Assembly (NCBI GenBank): GCA_964649085.1
Contig: CAZYPN010000022.1
Coordinates: 36,129-100,128 of the forward strand
Direction of reading: 5' to 3'
DNA length: 64,000 nucleotides
Source of the DNA: JADMJV01 sp964649085
Lineage (GTDB): Bacteria; Vulcanimicrobiota; Xenobia; Xenobiales; JADMJV01
Under the pieces are notes generated by a model that saw only the letters and a list, made by a program, of their open reading frames with translations, searched no databases and had not been told where the DNA came from. Positions 1-7,336 of the stretch are shown here, in pieces (positions within the stretch are counted from its first letter, which is position 1; every line of letters starts with the position of its first letter). Position numbers and translations under genes: made by a program.

Positions 1-980
1 TTATTGGCACCTGGGCCGGACCCCGTTCTCCCGGTACCGCCTACGTGATGGCCCATCACAAGATCGGCGATGTGGGCGATGGACAAATGGGCTCTTGGGG
101 CTTTCCCGAGGGCGGCATGGGCGGTGCCACCACGGCTATGCGGCGGGCAGCCGAAGCCCTGGGCGCCGATATCCTCACCGAGTCTGAGGTGCAATTGGTG
201 ACCACCCGCCAGGGCCGAGCCACCGGAATAGTTCTGAAAAACGGCCGCGAAATCGAAGCGCGGGCAGTGATCACCACGGTGCATCCAAAGATCGCTTTTT
301 TGCAACACCTGGATCCCGAGGTGCTTCCCAGTGAGTTTCGAGAGCGCATTGAGCAGTGGAAGACCCGCAGCGGCACGGTGAAGATCAACCTGGCCCTGGA
401 TCGCCTGCCGGAGTTCAAGGGCAAGCCTGGCTTTGACCCCGAGGTTCACGGAGGCACCATTGTGTTCGCCCACAGCCTGGATCATCTCGAGCAGGCCTTT
501 CAAGATGCCGTGGCCGGGCAGCCGGCCCGCAAGGCCTTCGCCGACATGTGCATTCCTTCGGTCTTCGACCCCACCCTGGCCCCGCCCGGGAAGCACGTGG
601 CCTCGCTGTTCACCCAGTGGGTCCCCTGTAGCTACAACCAGAAGCCCTACCGTGAAGAATTGCAGGCCTATGCCGACCGCATCATCGCCCAGGTCGAAGA
701 GGTGGCGCCGGGCTTCACCTCGTCCATTCTGCATCGCCAGATTCTGGGCCCCCACGAGATGGAGACCATCTACGGTCTGCCGGGCGGCAACATTTTCCAC
801 GGTGAACTTTCGCTGGCCCAGCTGTTTCATATGCGCCCTGCCGCGGGCTGGGCCGACTTCCGCACTCCGGTGCGGGGGCTGTATCACGCCTCTTCGGCCA
901 CCCATGGAGGGGGCGGCGTCACGGGGATTCCGGCCCTGCAGGTGGTGAAACAGATCGCCAGAGATTTTGCGCTGCGCTGA
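1..980 (+). CDS. Phytoene-desaturase/PYROXD2-like FAD oxidoreductase, 5' truncated
   Basis: The frame is open from base 3, so the gene begins before the window; 325 residues of its C-terminal part are visible. The visible N-terminal stretch GTWAGPRSPGTAYVMAHH, a following GGMGGATTAM segment and a C-terminal GGGGVTGIPALQVV segment match the FAD-dependent phytoene desaturase/amine oxidase fold, closest in my memory to the PYROXD2-like branch. The dinucleotide-binding N-terminus lies outside the window. Its stop overlaps the start of the PLP decarboxylase (TGATG), so the two are probably co-translated. The substrate is unknown; carotenoid desaturation is only one possibility, and nothing else carotenoid-related is nearby. 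Confidence 0.8.
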   Translation, partial: IGTWAGPRSPGTAYVMAHHKIGDVGDGQMGSWGFPEGGMGGATTAMRRAAEALGADILTESEVQLVTTRQGRATGIVLKNGREIEARAVITTVHPKIAFLQHLDPEVLPSEFRERIEQWKTRSGTVKINLALDRLPEFKGKPGFDPEVHGGTIVFAHSLDHLEQAFQDAVAGQPARKAFADMCIPSVFDPTLAPPGKHVASLFTQWVPCSYNQKPYREELQAYADRIIAQVEEVAPGFTSSILHRQILGPHEMETIYGLPGGNIFHGELSLAQLFHMRPAAGWADFRTPVRGLYHASSATHGGGGVTGIPALQVVKQIARDFALR

Positions 981-2704
981 TGTCTTTAACCTGCCGGTCC
1001 ACCGAAGTCGCCCTCAAGAGCTTCTTTCTAGGCCCCCAGGCTGAGAACAAGCCCTGGTTGATGGCCACCGTTCAGGAGATGCTGGAAAGCTGGTGCCAGT
1101 GGCGCCGCCAGAGCTTTCCCGAAGACGGACGGGCGATTTCAGAGCAAGACCGGCATTCGGACGAGTTTGAGCAACGCCAGCGAAAGACGCGCAAGCTGTT
1201 GCGCGAGTTGGACCAACGCCTGCGCCACGAAATTCCCAAGTTCTCACCGCGCTACGTGGGACACATGTTCTCCGAGATGTCTCTGCCTGCGTTGCTAGGA
1301 CACTTTCTAGCACTGCTTCACAACCCCAATATCATCTCGCGAGAGTCGGCCCTGGTGGCAGCCGACATCGAGAATGAGGCCGTATTGGAACTGGCCGACA
1401 TGCTGGGCTGCCCGGGGGCGCAGGGCCACTTCACCAGCGGGGGCACGGTGGCCAACTTTGAGGCCGTGGTGCGTGCTCGAGCCAGGCTCTATCGGGGGCT
1501 GGCCGTAGCGGCGGTGGGAGGCGACACGGCCCGGGGCTACTTTCAGGCCGCCCACTCCGGCTGGCGTCCTCAACCGGGAGCCGATGCCCTGGCGCCTTAT
1601 CTACCTGAAGAGGTGGGACCCGTGCAGGCGGTTCGAGCTCTGGAAGCGGCTTTTGGCAAACCTTTCCCCGAGCCGGTATTGATCGTTCCGGCCGGGGCCC
1701 ACTATTCGTGGAAGAAGGCCGCTCGACTGTTGGGGCTGGGCGAGCGACAGTTGCGCTTTGTAGGCCGAGATGCCCTGGGACGTTATCGCAGCGAGCATTT
1801 GGGACAGTTGCTGCAAAGCTGTAAGCAGCAAGACCGACCGGTGTTGGCCGTAGTGTCGGTTGCTGGCACCACGGAAACCGGGGCTATCGACCCGGTCGAC
1901 AAGGTTCAAGATTTGCTGGACCCGCTCGGGGCGATCTGGCACCATGTCGACGCCGCTTTTGGCGGCTTTCTGTGCAGCCTGTTGCGGGCCGACCCCGAAG
2001 GGTCCGGCGACGAGGAGTTCCAATGCCCGCTACAGCCCCGAGCTCGGGCGGCCCTGAACGGCATTGGCCGGGCCACCTCGATCACCATCGACCCTCACAA
2101 GCTGGGGTATGTGCCTTATGCCTCGGGCGCGTTCCTGGCACGTGACCCTGGCGACTACCACTGCGTGAAACTGCTGGCCCCCTATATCGAATACTCCAGC
2201 TCGCTCGACCGCGGCCCCTTTACGCTGGAGGGTTCGCGCTCGGCCGCCGGAGCGGTAGCTACCTGGTTGACGGCTCGCAGCCTGGGGCTACATCAGGGAG
2301 GTTATGGACGCCTGCTGGCCCGCACCGTTCGCCAGAAGCAGAAGCTGGAGAACCACCTGCGCTCCGTGCTGCCCGAGTTGCGGGTGGCGCCGGGCTGCGA
2401 CAGCAACTTGCTGTGCTTCTGCCTGGCTGGAGCAGGCGAAGCCATTAGCCTGACCAACCGCAACACCCGCGCCTACCTGGAGTGCCTGCATGAGCAAGGA
2501 TATTCCTTGTCGCACACCCAGTTTTCGCTACAGCCCGGCGACTTCGCCCGAGAGTGGACGTTGGGGTGGCAGGCGGAACTGGACGAGCCAGAACTCTGGG
2601 TGGTGCGGATGACGCTGATGAACCCCTTTTTTGACTCGGCCGAACTCAACGTTTCTCATGTCGAGCAACTGACCGGGCTTTTGGTCAAGCTGCGAAGTTC
2701 GTGA
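980..2704 (+). CDS. PLP-dependent group II decarboxylase family protein
   Basis: A 574-residue protein of the glutamate/tyrosine/aromatic amino acid decarboxylase fold. Key signs are HVDAAFGGF (the Asp that contacts the PLP pyridine nitrogen) and ITIDPHKLGYVPYASGAFL, where K374 should form the Schiff base. A TSGGTVANFEA segment near residue 150 fits the phosphate-binding loop. The family decarboxylates amino acids to amines, but the substrate cannot be read from sequence. At 574 residues it is longer than typical bacterial GadB (about 466) and nearer to the PLP decarboxylases of 500-600 residues. The start overlaps the upstream oxidoreductase stop (TGATG), suggesting coupling. It ends 9 bases before the convergent toxin gene. 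Confidence 0.85.
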   Translation: MSLTCRSTEVALKSFFLGPQAENKPWLMATVQEMLESWCQWRRQSFPEDGRAISEQDRHSDEFEQRQRKTRKLLRELDQRLRHEIPKFSPRYVGHMFSEMSLPALLGHFLALLHNPNIISRESALVAADIENEAVLELADMLGCPGAQGHFTSGGTVANFEAVVRARARLYRGLAVAAVGGDTARGYFQAAHSGWRPQPGADALAPYLPEEVGPVQAVRALEAAFGKPFPEPVLIVPAGAHYSWKKAARLLGLGERQLRFVGRDALGRYRSEHLGQLLQSCKQQDRPVLAVVSVAGTTETGAIDPVDKVQDLLDPLGAIWHHVDAAFGGFLCSLLRADPEGSGDEEFQCPLQPRARAALNGIGRATSITIDPHKLGYVPYASGAFLARDPGDYHCVKLLAPYIEYSSSLDRGPFTLEGSRSAAGAVATWLTARSLGLHQGGYGRLLARTVRQKQKLENHLRSVLPELRVAPGCDSNLLCFCLAGAGEAISLTNRNTRAYLECLHEQGYSLSHTQFSLQPGDFAREWTLGWQAELDEPELWVVRMTLMNPFFDSAELNVSHVEQLTGLLVKLRSS

Positions 2705-2713
2705 CCTGGCAGC

Positions 2714-3058
2714 TCAGGGGACGTATCCCAGGATCTCGTTTAGACCCATCAGAACCGTTTCCAGGGTCTCTGGCGAGACTCTTCCGAGCACCCCTCTCAT
2801 TCTCTCGGTCGAAAGCGTGCGGATCTGGCCGATCTTCACCCAGGAAGTCTTTGGAAAAAACCGATCCTCGAGCTTCAGGGTCAAAGGGAATTGGGCTCGC
2901 TGAGGCTGACTTGTGATGGCGAGGGCAATTACTGTACCTGAGCGTTCGTTGAAAACGTCCTGGCTGACCACGAGAACAGGGCGAAGTCCGGACTGCTCGC
3001 GACCTATCGTAGGGTTCAAGTCAGCCCAGACCACCTGGCCCCTCAATAAGCTGGCCAC
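2714..3058 (-). CDS. MazF/PemK-family toxin (endoribonuclease)
   Basis: A 114-residue protein whose opening, RGQVVWADLNPTIGREQSG, followed by RPVLVVSQDVFNE, is the hallmark of the MazF/PemK fold. Members are sequence-specific mRNA interferases neutralised by a cognate antitoxin. The later segments ALAITSQ and KIGQIRTLS also fit the family. Length is normal (about 110-120). Its start lies inside the 3' end of the antitoxin gene (16-base overlap), the usual order and coupling for a type II toxin-antitoxin operon. Cleavage specificity cannot be deduced. Confidence 0.9.
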   Translation of the reverse strand: MASLLRGQVVWADLNPTIGREQSGLRPVLVVSQDVFNERSGTVIALAITSQPQRAQFPLTLKLEDRFFPKTSWVKIGQIRTLSTERMRGVLGRVSPETLETVLMGLNEILGYVP

Positions 3059-3279
3059 TGCTCACCAATCCATCCTTCTTCAGCCAGGGCCCTTTCCTCG
3101 GCAAGGTCTAGCTTGGCACACTCTTCTCCCAGCCTGATTCGACGGCGTTCACGGAGTTTGATGCGGAGAAAGCTCTCAATGGCTTTGCTCCGTGAAGGGA
3201 ACTCTCGCCGCTCTACCATTCGATCCACTTCGCTCAGGACGGCATCATCCAGGGTAATCGCGACCTTCTTTGCAGCCAT
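3043..3279 (-). CDS. Ribbon-helix-helix antitoxin of the MazF-type pair
   Basis: A 78-residue protein. The start is placed at the ATG at 3279 because a perfect GGAGG lies six bases upstream and the protein then begins MAAKKVAITLDDAVLSEVDR, a typical CopG/RHH opening (beta strand, then helix). The frame continues 33 codons further upstream but would run through the operator and promoter. The N-terminal RHH should bind DNA as a dimer, and the acidic, Glu-rich C-terminus (ECAKLDLAEERALAEEGW) should wrap the toxin. It is first in the operon and overlaps the toxin start. It probably represses its own promoter through the palindrome at 3298-3316. Confidence 0.88.
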   Translation of the reverse strand: MAAKKVAITLDDAVLSEVDRMVERREFPSRSKAIESFLRIKLRERRRIRLGEECAKLDLAEERALAEEGWIGEQWPAY

Positions 3280-3297
3280 CCGACCTCCAACAATAGA

Positions 3298-3316
3298 GTA
3301 TGATAATTCATCATAC
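3298..3316. promoter_or_regulatory. Palindromic operator of the toxin-antitoxin operon
   Basis: GTATGAT-AATTC-ATCATAC is a perfect 7-bp inverted repeat with a 5-base spacer. It lies 18 bases upstream of the antitoxin start and covers the predicted -10 box on the minus strand. RHH antitoxins normally autorepress from such sites, so I infer this is the antitoxin operator. Confidence 0.7.
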
Positions 3317-3339
3317 CTCTGTCGCGGACCGATGTCCAA
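3310..3339 (-). promoter_or_regulatory. Sigma70-type promoter of the toxin-antitoxin operon
   Basis: On the minus strand TTGGAC (3334-3339) is followed by an 18-base spacer and TATGAT (3310-3315). The -10 hexamer is embedded in the palindromic operator, the expected arrangement for repression by promoter occlusion. Confidence 0.6.
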
Positions 3340-3350
3340 GAATGCCCGGA

Positions 3351-3379
3351 TTGAGCCGGGACGGTCTTTGTGGCACAAT
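3351..3379 (+). promoter_or_regulatory. Candidate promoter of the small secreted protein at 3408
   Basis: TTGAGC (3351-3356), a 17-base spacer and CACAAT (3374-3379) resemble a sigma70 promoter with a weak -10. It is 28 bases before the downstream ATG and close to the divergent toxin-antitoxin promoter. Confidence 0.4.
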
Positions 3380-3407
3380 AGACCGACCCCACCTCGAGGA
3401 GCTCTGC

Positions 3408-3902
3408 ATGCGTTTCAAAACCCAACTCATCGACTGTATGGCCATCCTTACCCTGGCCTCGCTCACCCTCATCCAGCCCACTCGACCCCAGGTCGCTTGC
3501 CCGGCGCGACCCGATGGGAAGCTCGAACCGATCAGTTTCGGAGTGCGTCAGCAGTCGAACCAGGAGGAGCTGGTGGCCACCATCGACGGTCGGTCGGCCC
3601 GGCCGCTACTGGTGTTGGAACGCTGGTCGGGCAGCCTGCACACCACCCACGCCAGTGAACTATCCCGTGAGCACTACCAGGAGCTGGTGCGGCGCGCCGA
3701 GCAGCGAGGGTTGGGTCGGGAAACCTGGGATACGCCCCTTGAAGGCGCCTACAGCTGGACGCTGAGCGGCCGACCCCAACCCGACTCGGCACTCAGCCCG
3801 GATCAGGGGCAGGCTGTGGCGGCCATCACCTTCGAGCATCCGGCCGTACAGTCGGCCCTGCAGGAACTGCGCGCCGAGCCCATGGCGGTCAATGATAGAT
3901 GA
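3408..3902 (+). CDS. Hypothetical exported protein
   Basis: A 164-residue protein of unknown function. The ATG at 3408 is chosen because GAGGAG precedes it by six bases and the protein then opens with a basic n-region and a hydrophobic stretch (MRFKTQLIDCMAILTLASL), as in a secretory signal. The rest is polar with no motif I recognise. A segment ERWSGSLHTTHASELSREH reads like a small soluble domain that responds to or binds something, but this is not evidence of function. Its 3' end overlaps the convergent radical-SAM gene by 14 bases. Confidence 0.6.
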   Translation: MRFKTQLIDCMAILTLASLTLIQPTRPQVACPARPDGKLEPISFGVRQQSNQEELVATIDGRSARPLLVLERWSGSLHTTHASELSREHYQELVRRAEQRGLGRETWDTPLEGAYSWTLSGRPQPDSALSPDQGQAVAAITFEHPAVQSALQELRAEPMAVNDR

Positions 3903-5139
3903 ACTGGCGAACGTCATACAGCGAGAGGTAGGGTCCCACGGGCGCTGGTAGCCAGCCGAGTTGTTCGCGGATCCTCTGCATCTGCAGTCGACACTCCAGC
4001 CGGCTGAGCGGCGTCAGGCCAAGCCCTGCGTAAGGGCGGCCTGGCACGATCAACAGTTCCGAAAAGTAGACCCGGTCGCCACGCTCCAAGGGGAGGCGTT
4101 GTAACAGCGCTACCGTCTCCTTTTCGTGTTCGCCAGCGCCCTCGACACCGCCAACGCCGAGCATAAAGATGAGGCTAACCTTGAGTCCGGCCTCTTTGCA
4201 GCGCTCGACCATCCGGATCACGCACTCGCCCTGAGCCGGCTTGTTGAGCAATTGCAGAATGGCTGCCGAGCCCGACTCTACTCCCAGATTGACTTGCTCC
4301 AGTCCAGCCGAGCGCAGTTCCTGCCACTGTCCTACGCTGCGCGGCTTGCCGCTGAACGTGTCTTGAAAGACAGCTACCCTGGAGGCGAACTGCGGCACCC
4401 GTCTCGACACCGTCTCGAGCGCCTCCAGCAGACGCTTGGGAGAACAACTGCCCGCGTTGGCGTCGCCCAGGAAAACACCCTGGCGCCAGTTCAAGGCCGG
4501 GCCGAAATAGTCCAGCACCCGGTCCACGTGCTGCTCGAACTCGACGCTACTCTTTACGCCAAAGGTGCGGTCCTGGTAGAGGTTGCAAAAGCTGCATTTG
4601 TTCCACGAGCACCCTCGAGTCAGTTGGAACACCAGCGAACGGTAGCGGTCGGGAGGAAGAATGCTTACCGGTTGGGGATAGGCCAGGCGAAAGCGACGCT
4701 CGTCCTCGGCTAGGCGCTGAGTCCAGGGCTGGTCCAACCCCACGACCTCGTGGAGGCGCTGCTCCCAGAGCGACAACCATGCCGATTTTTCGGGGGGGGT
4801 CAGGGGCACGGCCTGACGGAAGGAGTGGGGGCCAACCCGCTGCTGAAGAATGCGCAGCACCCGGCCATCCAGACCCCTCAGGTAAACGTCACCACCGCAT
4901 GCAGCCGTGACCGGCCGCAGGCAGGTGTCCAGCGTCAGCGTTTCCAGCCCGCCCCAGGTCAGCTTCCAACGGCCCTGATCCAGACGCCAGTGGACCTCGG
5001 TCGGCCGTTCAGAAGAAGCCTCTAACCCTGCTCGCTCCGCTCCCAGGGTGGATGTTGGTTCCAAACTTCCGTTCCAGGGCTCCCTCGTCGCCCCAGGGAA
5101 CAGCTGTTTGAAACTAGCCAGCAAAGGGCGGTAAACCAT
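3889..5139 (-). CDS. Radical SAM protein
   Basis: A 416-residue protein with the cluster motif RGCSWNKCSFCNLY (C177, C182, C185). The spacing is C-x4-C-x2-C, a variant I recall from other radical-SAM proteins with GCS-N-CTFC motifs, instead of the common C-x3-C-x2-C. FLGDANAGSC and VNLGVESGSAAIL are compatible with the SAM-binding GGE-like and later strands of the TIM barrel. About 165 residues precede the motif and look like a separate, unrecognised domain. The ATG at 5139 is used because further upstream the frame runs antisense-like through the well-supported calcium-binding gene; even so it overlaps that gene's 3' end by 26 bases. The product is cytoplasmic; reaction and substrate are unknown. 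Confidence 0.8.
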   Translation of the reverse strand: MVYRPLLASFKQLFPGATREPWNGSLEPTSTLGAERAGLEASSERPTEVHWRLDQGRWKLTWGGLETLTLDTCLRPVTAACGGDVYLRGLDGRVLRILQQRVGPHSFRQAVPLTPPEKSAWLSLWEQRLHEVVGLDQPWTQRLAEDERRFRLAYPQPVSILPPDRYRSLVFQLTRGCSWNKCSFCNLYQDRTFGVKSSVEFEQHVDRVLDYFGPALNWRQGVFLGDANAGSCSPKRLLEALETVSRRVPQFASRVAVFQDTFSGKPRSVGQWQELRSAGLEQVNLGVESGSAAILQLLNKPAQGECVIRMVERCKEAGLKVSLIFMLGVGGVEGAGEHEKETVALLQRLPLERGDRVYFSELLIVPGRPYAGLGLTPLSRLECRLQMQRIREQLGWLPAPVGPYLSLYDVRQFIYH

Positions 5140-6526
5140 AAGGTTGTTGTGGGAAGTAGGGGTGACTGAGCGGGTAAGACTGCTGACCGAAGCCCGAGGT
5201 TGCCAGAGCCGCGGCCAGGTTGAAGTAGGGAGCGTAGGTCGGGCTGTTGTTGAAGCTGCCCTCCATCGACTGCCTGTCGTAATTGGCCACGTCCAGGCTG
5301 CTGATGTCGTGCTGGGCCAGCGACTGGAGTTCGCCCTCTTGAACCTTGCCATCGGCGTTGCTGTCGGCCCAGATTTGCAGCCCCTTCAGCTCCTCGCCCG
5401 TAACCTTGCCGTCGCGGTTGCGATCGTACATGGCGGCCAGCTTTTCGTAGCCGTTTTGGAACTTTTGGCCGTTGCTGCCTTCGGTGCCAAACAGTTCCAC
5501 AGCACTGTTGATTTCGCCATCGCCATTGAGGTCGGCCACCAGGAAACCGTCGCCGCCATCTTTGGCCAGCCACTCGGTGGCTTCGCGCTTCTCTTGCTTG
5601 CCGTAGTGGTAAAGTCCGTCTTTCATCTCTCCAACCAGCTTGCCGTCTTTGTCCATGTATTGGTAGCCGTTGAACTTGGGCTGGTTGCCTTTGGGAGGCC
5701 CGGATTTCACCCGGTTGCCCTGAGTATCCACCCAGTATCCGCCGTCGACCGCGGGCGCCCCTGAACCGGGACGCCGTTGCTGACTTTTGAACTCGTAGGA
5801 CACCTGGTTGGGGTCCAGATCGAACATGGTGGTGGGACCATCGATCTTGCCGTCGCCGGTGATATTTTTTCCGGTGATATCGGCCTTGCCGTTCTTGTTG
5901 AGGTCGAGCACCAGCGGCGACCGTTGTACGGTGTTCTGGCCGGCTTTCGAGTCAAACCAGACATCCCACATCTTCTGTTGCTGGCCGGGGACCTCTTGAT
6001 AGCCGTAGTTCAGGGCCAGGCTGGCGGCGAATTGTTGGGCATCCTGGTAGTTCATCGGCGCAGCCTGACCCCAGCCCCCTGCGTAGGCACCCCAGCCCGC
6101 CCCGGCATACGATCCGTTGGCATAACCCCCGGCGGGCTGGCGTACGGCGTAGCCACCGCCAAACCCTGATCCAGCATAGGCTCCCGAGCCAAAGCCTGCA
6201 TTTGCCGGCGGATAACCCCCCGCGAAACCTGCTCCGGCATAGGCACTTGTGCCGGTGCCGGCGGCTGCATAAGCCCCTGATGCCTGATGGGCCTGTCCGC
6301 CCAGTAGGCCACTCCATTGATTGGAGAGGGCCTGATACGACTGCAAGAGCTGTTGCAGCGAAACCAGCAATTGCGTCATCGACTGGCTCTGCCAGGCGCC
6401 ACCAGCAGCCTGGGCCCAGGCCGGAGAACGGCCATAGTCCACCGTGGATAGGGAGAAACTTGCAGCCAGAGACCAAGATAGGGAATTCAATCCGATCACC
6501 ACTTCCTTGAAAATCCGCCGCTCCAT
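5114..6526 (-). CDS. Secreted calcium-binding (EF-hand/RTX-associated module) protein with Gly/Ala/Tyr-rich region
   Basis: A 470-residue protein with an N-terminal signal-like segment (residues 1-40, ending SPAWAQA). Residues 84-157 are a low-complexity Gly/Ala/Tyr region with repeated GAYAG/GFGGGY units. Then come EF-hand-like loops: DLNKNGKADITG (208-219), DLNGDGEINSAV (332-343), DRNRDGKVTGEE (368-379) and DSNADGKVQEGE (388-399). The order 'vLDLN-G.., FDLD, DGFLVADLNGDG-ELFG, DGK, W-D-N-DGK..GEL' matches the calcium-binding module I know from large RTX-type secreted proteins, but no RTX nonapeptides are present. It is probably exported and folds on calcium. The gene diverges from the Crp/Fnr gene; the radical-SAM gene follows with a 26-base overlap. 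Confidence 0.8.
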   Translation of the reverse strand: MERRIFKEVVIGLNSLSWSLAASFSLSTVDYGRSPAWAQAAGGAWQSQSMTQLLVSLQQLLQSYQALSNQWSGLLGGQAHQASGAYAAAGTGTSAYAGAGFAGGYPPANAGFGSGAYAGSGFGGGYAVRQPAGGYANGSYAGAGWGAYAGGWGQAAPMNYQDAQQFAASLALNYGYQEVPGQQQKMWDVWFDSKAGQNTVQRSPLVLDLNKNGKADITGKNITGDGKIDGPTTMFDLDPNQVSYEFKSQQRRPGSGAPAVDGGYWVDTQGNRVKSGPPKGNQPKFNGYQYMDKDGKLVGEMKDGLYHYGKQEKREATEWLAKDGGDGFLVADLNGDGEINSAVELFGTEGSNGQKFQNGYEKLAAMYDRNRDGKVTGEELKGLQIWADSNADGKVQEGELQSLAQHDISSLDVANYDRQSMEGSFNNSPTYAPYFNLAAALATSGFGQQSYPLSHPYFPQQPYGLPPFAG

Positions 6527-6579
6527 CCAACGATAGAGGAAGCCAACGACATCATCCCACTCATGTTTGAGATGGAGGT

Positions 6580-6593
6580 ATGATCTGGATCAA
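6580..6593. promoter_or_regulatory. FNR/CRP-like box (one mismatch)
   Basis: ATGAT-CTGG-ATCAA matches the FNR consensus TTGAT-N4-ATCAA except for the first base. It lies in the divergent region between the calcium-binding gene and the Crp/Fnr gene. Confidence 0.6.
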
Positions 6594-6610
6594 ACTTTTG
6601 CGCGGCCCAA

Positions 6611-6624
6611 TTGACTCAGGTCAA
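6611..6624. promoter_or_regulatory. FNR/CRP-like box (perfect inverted repeat)
   Basis: TTGAC-TCAG-GTCAA is a perfect 5-bp inverted repeat with the FNR-type 4-base spacer. Its centre is 41.5 bases upstream of the ATG at 6659, and TAGGAT (6647-6652) could be a -10, so transcription from this site would give a nearly leaderless mRNA. It may mediate autoregulation of the adjacent Crp/Fnr gene. Confidence 0.65.
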
Positions 6625-6658
6625 GGTAGCCGTCACGGGTGCGGCCTAGGATAAGTCA

Positions 6659-7333
6659 ATGAGTTCTAATGAAGTATGCCGCAGTTGCATGCGCTGTCAG
6701 GACGAAGGTTGCACCGAGGCAGTGCGCCATATCAACCCGGCCGCGCTGCACATCCTCGACCAGGGAAAAACCTCGTGCTTTTATCAGCGGGGCGACGAAC
6801 TGTATCAGCAAGGCTCTGTGCTGCCGGGTCTCTACTGCATCAGCACCGCTCGGCTAAAGCTGACCACGCTGACGGCCGGTGGCAAGGCTCAAATGCTGGG
6901 CGTAGCCGGGCCGGGCGAACTGTTGGGCATCACTTCGGTGTTCTCGGGCCAGCCCGTCAGTCACACCGCCGAAGCCCTCAGTTCGGGGGTGGTATGCTTG
7001 TTTCCGCTGGCCACGGTGCGGGCGGCCCTGGAGGTCGACCCCGAACTCAGTATGAACCTGGTTTCCTCCGTCTCTCGACTGCAGGTTTCTACCGAAGCCC
7101 GCTTGATGGCTCTGGCAGGGTTGAGCGCTCCGGCGCGCATTGCTCAGTTGATTCTCGAAGCTCCCACCAGTCGCCTCAATCGGACCGAAATGGCCCAGAT
7201 GGCCGGTACCACCCTGGAAACCGTTTCTCGGCTGGTCCAACAACTGTCACGTCAGGGCATCCTGGCTCTTTCGGGTCGCCGCGTTACCATACTGCGTCGT
7301 GAAGAGCTGGAAGACCTGGTGCGCCGTGGTTGA
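6659..7333 (+). CDS. Crp/Fnr-family regulator with N-terminal cysteine cluster
   Basis: A 224-residue regulator: cNMP-binding-fold sensor (about 25-140), dimerisation helix, then a winged helix. The recognition helix TTLETVSRLVQQL carries E187, S190 and R191, the ExxSR set that FNR uses to read TTGAT half-sites. The N-terminus has four cysteines (C7, C10, C13, C18), suggesting a metal or Fe-S cluster, although the spacing differs from E. coli FNR and the central partner cysteine is uncertain. Two FNR-like boxes lie just upstream and similar boxes precede the respiratory operons, so it is a candidate oxygen or NO sensor for the island. The phospholipase-D-like gene follows after 3 bases. Confidence 0.88.
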   Translation: MSSNEVCRSCMRCQDEGCTEAVRHINPAALHILDQGKTSCFYQRGDELYQQGSVLPGLYCISTARLKLTTLTAGGKAQMLGVAGPGELLGITSVFSGQPVSHTAEALSSGVVCLFPLATVRAALEVDPELSMNLVSSVSRLQVSTEARLMALAGLSAPARIAQLILEAPTSRLNRTEMAQMAGTTLETVSRLVQQLSRQGILALSGRRVTILRREELEDLVRRG

Positions 7334-7336
7334 ACC

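Noticed and set aside
2714..3279. Toxin-antitoxin genes as a mark of a mobile element
   Set aside because: No transposase, integrase or direct repeats flank them; chromosomal type II pairs are common.
5990..6260. Short repeats in the Gly/Ala/Tyr-rich region as a CRISPR-like or satellite array
   Set aside because: Units are irregular, in frame and without constant spacers; they encode the Gly-rich segment of the secreted protein.
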